The position numbers and the translations under genes were made by a program. DNA of 64,000 nt from Microbacterium sp. SYP-A9085 (lineage in GTDB: Bacteria; Actinomycetota; Actinomycetes; Actinomycetales; Microbacteriaceae). Positions 55,996-64,000 of the stretch are shown one piece after another; position 1 is the stretch's first letter, and each line of letters starts with the position of its first letter. The stretch spans positions 1 through 64,000 of the forward strand of contig NZ_WJII01000002.1 in NCBI RefSeq assembly GCF_009649635.1. Reading direction: 5' to 3'. The notes under the pieces were generated by a model, which did no database searches, was not told the DNA's origin, and was given only the letters and a program-made list of their open reading frames with translations.

Positions 55996-56074
55996 GGTGC
56001 GATCCTCCCGGAACGGCGATCGGATGTCACGCGTCGGCGTGCGCCACCGCACGAGATGCGGCAGGCTGGCGATC

Positions 56075-56548
56075 ATGCGCATGACCCCGCGCCGACTCGC
56101 CATCGGCATGAGCCTGTGGGCTCCGAACCTGTTCAGCGGCATCCGGGTGAGACGGATCGCCGAGGACTGGACGAGTGCCACCGTCGAGCTGCATGTGAAC
56201 GTGATCACCCGCAATTACGTCAAGACGGCGTTCGGCGGCGCCATGTCGGCGATGACGGACCCGTACTTCTTCATGCTCGTGATGCATCAGCTCGGCCGCG
56301 ACCACGTGGTGTGGGACACGCGGGGCGAGATCGAGTTCGTCAAGCCCGGCCGCGGCGTGCTCACCGCCCATTTCAAGGTGCCGCGCGAGAAAGCGCAGGA
56401 GCTGCGTGACCGCGCCGCCGGTGGGGTAAAGGTGCTGGAATGGTTCACCACCGAGATTGTCGACCGTGAGGGCGACGTCGTCGCCCGGGTGCGGCGCGAG
56501 GTGTACGTGCGCGAGAAGAAGCGCGTCAGGGCTCCGGCGGCATCTTGA
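56075..56548 (+). CDS. DUF4442 hotdog-fold thioesterase-like protein
   Basis: A 157-residue single-domain hotdog protein. The pattern NYVKTAFGGAMSAMTDPYFF is the helix holding the Asn/Gly and acidic residue used by PaaI-like thioesterases. The strands with VVWDTRGEIEFVKPGRGVLTAHFKV complete the fold. The substrate is unknown, probably an acyl-CoA. ATG at 56075 has CAGGCT (56062-56067) 7 nt upstream, a leaderless layout. Confidence 0.82.
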   Translation: MRMTPRRLAIGMSLWAPNLFSGIRVRRIAEDWTSATVELHVNVITRNYVKTAFGGAMSAMTDPYFFMLVMHQLGRDHVVWDTRGEIEFVKPGRGVLTAHFKVPREKAQELRDRAAGGVKVLEWFTTEIVDREGDVVARVRREVYVREKKRVRAPAAS

Positions 56549-56621
56549 CCCTGTAGCCGCCCCGGACCCTACCGCCGCACGGCGCCGAGGCGCTACCGTC
56601 GGACCGAGCAGAGGGGCCGCC

Positions 56622-57206
56622 ATGACCGCACGGTTCGTGTACTGGATGAACGTCTCGCTCGATCTGCGCATCGAGCGAGAGCACGACGAGCAGGGCGGCG
56701 GCGACTGGATGCGCATCGGCGAATCGCTGCACCGCGAATTCAACGCCCGCGCGAGCCGTATGACGCAGATGGTGCAGGGCCGGATCGTCTACGACACCAT
56801 GGCGTCGTTCTGGCCGGCCGCTCGTGACGACACCGACCTGGACGATGTCATGCGCGAGTATGGCGCCATCTGGACCGCCATGCCGAAGGTGCTCGTCTCG
56901 CGCACCCGAACGCACGCCGAGTACAACACCCGGGTCATCGGCGGACCCGACGCCATCGATCAACTCGCGGCGCTGCGCGCGTCTGCCGACGGCGACATCG
57001 GCGTCGGCGGGGCGACTCTGGCCACCGCCCTCCTGGAGGCGCACCTGCTGGACGAACTGCTGCTGTTCAGCCATCCCGTGGTCCTGGGCGCGGGACGCCC
57101 GCTGTTCGACCGTCTCCAGCAGCCCCTGCAACTGGATCTTCTCGAGGAGCAGTCGTTCGCGGGCGGAGTGGTGATGCACCGCTACGCGGTCCGCGGCGCG
57201 CGCTGA
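56622..57206 (+). CDS. dihydrofolate reductase-fold (RibD C-terminal-like) protein
   Basis: A 194-residue protein of the RibD_C/YyaP-YwjB group. It starts FVYWMNVSLDLRIE, has the nucleotide-binding segment GDIGVGGATLATALLEAHLLDELLLFSHPVVLGAG and lacks the features of true FolA. It probably reduces an unidentified substrate with NADPH. TACCGT at 56594-56599 and GAGGGG 5 nt before the ATG give a promoter and a short leader. It converges on hisS (6-bp gap). Confidence 0.83.
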   Translation: MTARFVYWMNVSLDLRIEREHDEQGGGDWMRIGESLHREFNARASRMTQMVQGRIVYDTMASFWPAARDDTDLDDVMREYGAIWTAMPKVLVSRTRTHAEYNTRVIGGPDAIDQLAALRASADGDIGVGGATLATALLEAHLLDELLLFSHPVVLGAGRPLFDRLQQPLQLDLLEEQSFAGGVVMHRYAVRGAR

Positions 57207-57212
57207 TCGCGG

Positions 57213-58490
57213 TCAGCCCAGCGGCCGGCGCTCGATCCCGTCCTGCCCTGCCGCCACGAGCGCGAACGCCGTGTACCCGTCGGCCGCGGCCCGCTCCAGC
57301 AGCGCCTTGAGGTTCTTCGTCCGGGTCTCCAGCCGTACCCGCGCCCCGTCGGCGACGAGCCGCGCCTTGTGCGCGGCAAGCTCCGCCATCGGCACGTCGC
57401 GATCGTGCACGAGCACGACGGCGTCGGCCGCGGCATCCTCGTCCTGCGTGACGAGGTCGACGATGCGCTCGAAGCCGATCGAGAATCCCACGGCGGGCAC
57501 GTCCTGGCCGAGGAACCGGCCGATCATCCCGTCGTAGCGGCCTCCGCCGCCCAGCGAATACGCCACGCTCGGATGCGCGAGCTCCAGGATGGTGCCGGTG
57601 TAGTACCCCATCCCCCGCACGAGGAACGGATCGAACACGAGCGCGTCGCCGGACCCGGATCGCGCGGCCGCGACCGCCGCGCCGATGCCGACCAGGTGCG
57701 CCACGACGTCGTCGGGTGCGCCCGTCGGCAGCGCCGCGCGAATCTGCTCCTCGCCGTACGGTCGCTGCTCGAGCGTCTGCGGGCGACGCAGGAACGCCTC
57801 CACCGCATCGACGGCGGCGGGCTGCGCGCCGCGCTCGCGCAGTTCGGCGGCCACGCCGTCGGCGCCGATCTTGTCGAGCTTGTCGATGGTGATGAGCACG
57901 CCCGCACGCTCGTCCGCGGCGAACCCGAAGTGCCCCAGCATCCAGTCCAGCAGGCGCCGGTCGTTGATCCGGATGCGGCCGCCGGCAAGGCCCAGGGCGT
58001 CCAGCGTGTCGAGCGTCGCTATCGCCAGCTCCGCCTCGGCACGTGCCGTCGCGTCGCCGATGATGTCGATGTCGCACTGCACGAACTGGCGGTAGCGCCC
58101 CTTCTGCGGCCGTTCGGCGCGCCACACCGGTGCTATCTGGATCGCCCGGAACACGCCGGGCAGCTCGCCGCGGTGGGTCGCGTAGAAGCGGGACAGCGGC
58201 ACCGTGAGGTCGTAGCGCAACCCGAGATCGGTCAGCGCCGCCGGGTCGTCGGCAGCGTTGCGGATATCGTCCGCGTCCAGGCCTCGGCGCAGGATGTTGT
58301 ACGCCAGCTTCTCGTTGTCGCCGCCCATCCCGGCGTGCAGCCGCCCGTACTCCTCCATCACCGGCGTCTCGATCTCGTCGAATCCGTGCGCGCGGTAGCG
58401 GTCGCGGATGACGGCGAGCACCCGTTCGCGGCGGGTCTTGTCGGCGGGGAGGAAGTCGCGCATGCCGCGCGGCGGATTCACGGAGGGCAC
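57213..58490 (-). CDS. hisS: histidine-tRNA ligase
   Basis: A 425-residue class II aminoacyl-tRNA synthetase. The histidine-specific motifs are LRYDLTVPLSRF (motif 2 region), WRAERPQKGRYRQFVQCDID, LGGGGRYDGM (histidine A loop) and GFSIGFER (motif 3). The C-terminal anticodon-binding domain ends FALVAAGQDGIERRPLG. The GTG at 58490 has CAAGAT (minus strand, 58497-58502) 6 nt upstream, so it may be leaderless; a GTG at 58481 is an alternative. The promoter would lie at the 3' end of mazG. Confidence 0.95.
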   Translation of the reverse strand: MPSVNPPRGMRDFLPADKTRRERVLAVIRDRYRAHGFDEIETPVMEEYGRLHAGMGGDNEKLAYNILRRGLDADDIRNAADDPAALTDLGLRYDLTVPLSRFYATHRGELPGVFRAIQIAPVWRAERPQKGRYRQFVQCDIDIIGDATARAEAELAIATLDTLDALGLAGGRIRINDRRLLDWMLGHFGFAADERAGVLITIDKLDKIGADGVAAELRERGAQPAAVDAVEAFLRRPQTLEQRPYGEEQIRAALPTGAPDDVVAHLVGIGAAVAAARSGSGDALVFDPFLVRGMGYYTGTILELAHPSVAYSLGGGGRYDGMIGRFLGQDVPAVGFSIGFERIVDLVTQDEDAAADAVVLVHDRDVPMAELAAHKARLVADGARVRLETRTKNLKALLERAAADGYTAFALVAAGQDGIERRPLG

Positions 58491-58494
58491 CCCC

Positions 58495-59196
58495 CTATCT
58501 TGGCAGGTCGCCCTCCGGCTCCCCTGCGGCGGTCTCCGCCGCCCGCACGTCCCGCGCCAGCCGGCGCAGCCGCTCCCGCAGCGCGCGCTCGGCATCCCAT
58601 CCGCGAGCACGGGCCTGGGCGACCAACGCCAGGAGCGCGTCGCCGAGCGCAGCCTCGGTCTCCGGCGGCGCCGCCGCGGCCGCGGCATCCTCGACCATCC
58701 CGGACGCGCGTCCCAGCAGCTTCTGCGCGAGCGCGAGCGCCGGCATCCGTTCGCTGACCCCGTCCAGCACCGACCGGCGCTCGTGCTTCTCGGCGGCCTT
58801 CGCCGCGTTCCACAGCACGAGCACCTCGTCCGGCGTGCGGGCCACCGCGTCGCCGAACACGTGCGGGTGTCGCCGGATCATCTTCTCGGCCAGCCCTGCC
58901 GCGACATCCTCGATGCCGAACGGCTCGTCCCCGTCGCGCGACGCTATCTCGGCATGGAACAGCACCTGCCACAACAGGTCGCCGAGCTCCTCGCGCAGCT
59001 CGGCCCGCGATCCGGCCTCCACGGCGTCGATGAGCTCCGCGCTCTCCTCGACCAGGTACGGGATGAGGTCGCGGTGCGTGATCTGCTGCGTCCACACGCA
59101 GCGGTCCCGCACGGCGTGCATCACCTCGACGGCGCGCCGCAGGGGGTCGGATGCCGCCGGCCCGGCCGCCGGCCGCGCTGCGTCGTCGTCGCTCAT
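58495..59196 (-). CDS. mazG: nucleoside triphosphate pyrophosphohydrolase
   Basis: A 233-residue MazG that hydrolyses NTPs and dNTPs to monophosphate and pyrophosphate, clearing damaged nucleotides. The single N-terminal MazG domain has the metal-binding EExxE...ExxD pattern in VEESAELIDAVE and LREELGDLLWQVLFHA. The C-terminal region is low-complexity Ala/Glu/Arg. The ATG overlaps the nhaA stop by 4 bp; hisS starts 4 bp after its stop. Confidence 0.92.
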   Translation of the reverse strand: MSDDDAARPAAGPAASDPLRRAVEVMHAVRDRCVWTQQITHRDLIPYLVEESAELIDAVEAGSRAELREELGDLLWQVLFHAEIASRDGDEPFGIEDVAAGLAEKMIRRHPHVFGDAVARTPDEVLVLWNAAKAAEKHERRSVLDGVSERMPALALAQKLLGRASGMVEDAAAAAAPPETEAALGDALLALVAQARARGWDAERALRERLRRLARDVRAAETAAGEPEGDLPR

Positions 59197-60389
59197 GCGG
59201 TCTCCTCCTGCGCGCGGATCCGATGCGCGCGTGCACGCCACGATACGACGATCCCGGCCGCGACCAGCGACACCGTGGATCCGGCCAGCACGCCCAGGAC
59301 CGCCTGATCGCCGAGCATCGGATCCCCCGCGAACGCGAGATCGGCCAGCAGCAGCGACACCGTGAACCCGATGCCGCCCAGCACCCCCGCGGCAACGAGG
59401 TCCGCGAACGCCAAGCGCACCGCCGCCGGTACGCGCAGCACGCGCTGGGCGAGCCACCCGATGCCGGCGATGCCGACGAGTTTGCCGACCGGCAGTGCGA
59501 CAAGGATCGCCCAGAACACCGGGGACAGCCCGCCGGCCCCGACGTCCGGGATCGCTACGAGCGCGGCCGACAGCGCGAACAGCGGCAGGAACGCGCCGTT
59601 CACCCACGGCTCGAGCACGTACCGCGCCCGCATCCCCGGATGCTGCCCGATGGCGAGCCCGAGCATGACGCCGGCGATGGTGGCGTGCACCCCGGAGGCC
59701 AGCACGAGCGCCCACACCGCGAGAGCCAGCACGATCATGGCGGCCATGATCGGGCGCGTGCGCCGGCCGCCGAGCGCCCGGCTGAGCGCCCCGAAGACGA
59801 TCACGAGCACGACGGCGGCCGCGAGCGGCAGAAGCTCCACGTCGTGCGCGAACAGCACGGCGATGAACACTATCCCGACGATGTCGTCGAGGATCGCCAG
59901 CGCGAGCAGGAAGATTCGCACGCCCGACGGCATCCCGCGCCCGAACACCGCGAGCACCCCGAGCGCGAAAGCTATGTCGGTCGCGGTGGGCACCGGCCAT
60001 CCCGCAGCCAGCCCCGCGGGCGCCGCGAGGGCCAGGTAGACGACGATCGGCACCGCGACGCCGCCGCCGGCCGCCAGCGCCGGCAGCACGGCGCGGCGCG
60101 CGGAGCGCAGCTCGCCGGCCGTCAGCTCGACCTGCAGCTCGACGGCCACGCTGAAGAAGAACACGGCGAGAAGTCCGTCGGCGATCCACGAGCCCACCGG
60201 CAGCGCGAACGGCGTGCCGGCGATCCCGAGGTGCGCGTCCTGCACCGCGAACGCGACCGGCGCGGCGGGCGTGTTGGCGAGCAGGATCCCGGCCCCGGCG
60301 GCCGCCAGCAGCAGCACCGCGGGAAAGCGCGGACCGCGCAGCAGGCGCACGAACGAACGGAGGGGCGTGATCGGACGGATCGAGGTCAT
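59193..60389 (-). CDS. nhaA: Na+/H+ antiporter NhaA
   Basis: A 398-residue antiporter with about 12 hydrophobic helices. The ion-binding motifs are ATDIAFALGV (Asp in TM4) and LALAILDDIVGI (two adjacent Asp in TM5, matching Asp163/164 of E. coli). It uses the proton gradient to expel sodium. The ATG at 60389 has GGGAG 4 nt upstream. TACGAT on the minus strand (60457-60462) is a possible -10 element. mazG is coupled downstream. Confidence 0.92.
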   Translation of the reverse strand: MTSIRPITPLRSFVRLLRGPRFPAVLLLAAAGAGILLANTPAAPVAFAVQDAHLGIAGTPFALPVGSWIADGLLAVFFFSVAVELQVELTAGELRSARRAVLPALAAGGGVAVPIVVYLALAAPAGLAAGWPVPTATDIAFALGVLAVFGRGMPSGVRIFLLALAILDDIVGIVFIAVLFAHDVELLPLAAAVVLVIVFGALSRALGGRRTRPIMAAMIVLALAVWALVLASGVHATIAGVMLGLAIGQHPGMRARYVLEPWVNGAFLPLFALSAALVAIPDVGAGGLSPVFWAILVALPVGKLVGIAGIGWLAQRVLRVPAAVRLAFADLVAAGVLGGIGFTVSLLLADLAFAGDPMLGDQAVLGVLAGSTVSLVAAGIVVSWRARAHRIRAQEETA

Positions 60390-60513
60390 GGTGCTCCCAG
60401 TCACCCCGCCGCACGCGCGACGGGCGCCGACCAGGCTTCCCGGCACACCACGGTCCATCGTATCCGCCGCGGGTCGCGCCGCCGATGTCGCAGGCCCGGG
60501 TTACCGTCGTGCC

Positions 60514-60696
60514 ATGACGACGAGGGATGCCGCAGCCGAGAAGATCGCCGCGCCGGAGACGTGCCCGGTGTGCGCGTCGGCGGACGTGCGGGCCATCGAG
60601 CTGGCGTGGTTCGCGATCGAGCTGGAACGCGCCGCCGAGGTGCGTGAGGCGGACGTGGAGTTCGCGTGCCGGGACTGCGGGTCGCGCTGGCGGTGA
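60514..60696 (+). CDS. small zinc-ribbon protein
   Basis: A 60-residue protein with CPVC (about residue 17) and CRDC (about residue 52), one four-cysteine zinc ribbon, separated by a long acidic helix. Probably a nucleic-acid or protein-binding adaptor; no named family recognised. TACCGT at 60502-60507, 6 nt before the ATG, makes a leaderless start likely. It converges on the gamma-carbonic-anhydrase-like gene. Confidence 0.7.
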   Translation: MTTRDAAAEKIAAPETCPVCASADVRAIELAWFAIELERAAEVREADVEFACRDCGSRWR

Positions 60697-60699
60697 GGC

Positions 60700-62769
<2,070 letters not shown>

Positions 62770-62773
62770 GCGC

Positions 62774-64000
62774 TCAGGCGCGGTGCGCGGACAGGCTGCG
62801 CGCGATTGCGAGGATCTCCCGCGGTGACGCCGTCGGCATGTACGCACGCAGTATCGCGCGCGCGATAGCAGGCAGGCCCGCCGCGTCCTCGTACGACAGG
62901 TAGATCGTCTCGAGCTCGGGGTGGAACTTCTTCTTGAACTCGAACAGCGAGCGGAAGCCGTAGACCGGCTCAAGCACGTCAGCCAGCCACGCCAGCATCC
63001 GGTTCAGCAGGAATGAGCGCGGAGGCAGGCGTCCCTCGGGCGCGGGGCGGGTGACCAGCGGAGCGCCGGACAGGCTCATCACGGAGATTCCGGCGTCGCG
63101 CATCCGCATCGCCGCCGACGCGATCAGGTAGACCATGATCTCGGGCATCGCGTCGTCGCTGCGGCGCATGAAGTCCAGCGTCCATCCGGTCACCACCCCG
63201 TCTCGCCACGACGGGAGCCAGCTGGTCACCGCTTGCAGGTCGCCGTCGGCGCCGATCGCCAGCAGCAGCCTGACGTCCGGGTCGCGCAGTTCCGTGAGAC
63301 CACCGAGCGTGAACCCCAGCTCCGGCAGTGCCTTCTCCGCCACCCAGTGCTCGCTGAGCACCTCGATCTGCGCGGCCAGCGATGCGGGCAGGTCGCCCCA
63401 GGCCGCCCATAGCGACCGCACACCCTCACGGTCGGCCTTCGCGAGCGCCTGCCGCACCCGTTTCCACCGTCCCCCCGTCAGATCCATCTCGGCGGGTCGG
63501 ACGAGGGTCTCCTCGCCCACCGGGACATCATGCCAGCGCCGGGCGCGCAGCAGGTCTCGCGTGCGGGCGTGGATGCTGTAGAACACGGGGACCCATCCGT
63601 GGCGATCGCAGAACTCGATGAATGCGGCGAGCAGGCCTGCACGCCCCTCCAGCGGGCCGATCGGGTCGCCGATCACGAGCACGATGCCGCCGATCAGCCG
63701 ATACGCGACGGCGCCGTCGTCGCCGATCCACTGCCGCGCCCCCTCCCACGTGCCCATGAAGCTCATGGTTCCGCCGCCGGTGGTGCGCAACAGTTCGCGG
63801 TACCGCACCCGCGGCAGGTCGTCGCTGCGGCCGACCGAACGCAGCAACCGGCCCGCGGCGACGATCACGGCGAGCCAGAGGACCAGCCCCGCCCACTGAT
63901 CGACGAGCAGGGCCGCGCCGTGCCCCGGCAGTGCGCCGTGCGGGATGCCACGCGTGAATCCGGCGGGCAGCAGCAGCACGACCGCGTCGAGGAAGACCCG
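62774..64000 (-). CDS. MprF-like DUF2156 aminoacyl-phosphatidylglycerol synthase, partial
   Basis: At least 409 residues; the frame is open to the right edge, so the N-terminus (membrane flippase domain) is outside the window. The visible part contains the last hydrophobic helix (AGLVLWLAVIVAAGRLL) and a DUF2156/GNAT-like catalytic domain with FMGTWEGARQWIGDDG, and the C-terminal signature VYGFRSLFEFKKKFHPE. Relatives transfer Lys or Ala from tRNA to phosphatidylglycerol, giving resistance to cationic peptides. The amino acid used is not predictable. Confidence 0.82.
   Translation of the reverse strand, partial: RVFLDAVVLLLPAGFTRGIPHGALPGHGAALLVDQWAGLVLWLAVIVAAGRLLRSVGRSDDLPRVRYRELLRTTGGGTMSFMGTWEGARQWIGDDGAVAYRLIGGIVLVIGDPIGPLEGRAGLLAAFIEFCDRHGWVPVFYSIHARTRDLLRARRWHDVPVGEETLVRPAEMDLTGGRWKRVRQALAKADREGVRSLWAAWGDLPASLAAQIEVLSEHWVAEKALPELGFTLGGLTELRDPDVRLLLAIGADGDLQAVTSWLPSWRDGVVTGWTLDFMRRSDDAMPEIMVYLIASAAMRMRDAGISVMSLSGAPLVTRPAPEGRLPPRSFLLNRMLAWLADVLEPVYGFRSLFEFKKKFHPELETIYLSYEDAAGLPAIARAILRAYMPTASPREILAIARSLSAHRA

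Overview
The window is high-GC actinobacterial DNA, most likely from Microbacterium or a close relative in Microbacteriaceae. Indicators are very high GC, many DUF222/HNH (13E12-type) proteins, the divIC-DUF501-subtilase cluster next to enolase, DUF4307/DUF4245/DUF2510 proteins, and many genes whose start codon sits 6-7 nt downstream of a -10 hexamer (leaderless transcripts). The genus is inference; the class is well supported.

Layout. 0-30 kb is ordinary chromosome: a DUF222/HNH tail, a methyltransferase, an exonuclease, a LysE exporter, rmuC, glpX and fba (gluconeogenesis), an ECF sigma/anti-sigma pair with a lipoprotein and ispH, xseAB with a beta-carbonic anhydrase and fumC, a two-component system, phoH, uppS, a hemolysin III-like protein, greA, ilvA, a permease, htpX/lemA, and an oxidase/PLP-enzyme pair.

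About 30.0-48.67 kb is a genomic island. Its left edge abuts a truncated TM2-domain gene. Its right part holds a truncated DUF2510 gene, a zinc-ribbon ORF interrupted by TGA, and an internally deleted tyrosine-recombinase remnant next to the 3' end of a tRNA gene. The cargo is a compact DosR/DevR-type dormancy regulon: a devS-like heme-GAF sensor kinase and its devR/dosR-like regulator, Hsp20, a PfkB-type sugar-phosphate kinase, a flavin-reductase-fold (PPOX) protein, an AarF/UbiB kinase, a beta-CASP nuclease, a BON protein, an SDR and three different P-type ATPases.

Five 14-bp palindromes of the form GGGACYWWNGRCCC lie in the divergent or upstream regions of the island operons and match the known DosR box core. 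Two of them are centred exactly 41.5 bp upstream of an ATG that begins a very short leaderless ORF (13 and 35 codons). Each short ORF overlaps the start of the next gene. One box is also exactly 41.5 bp from the leaderless ATG of the divergent nuclease gene. This suggests hypoxia-activated promoters whose transcripts begin with translated micro-ORFs that deliver ribosomes to the structural genes.

48.67-64 kb returns to core chromosome: a tRNA with a UAA anticodon but a short variable loop, a type II NADH dehydrogenase, a mycosin-like subtilase, DUF501, divIC/ftsB, eno, a complete DUF222/HNH gene, small enzymes, hisS, mazG, nhaA, a gamma-carbonic-anhydrase-like protein, gdhA with a leader hairpin, and the C-terminal part of an MprF-like protein running off the right edge.
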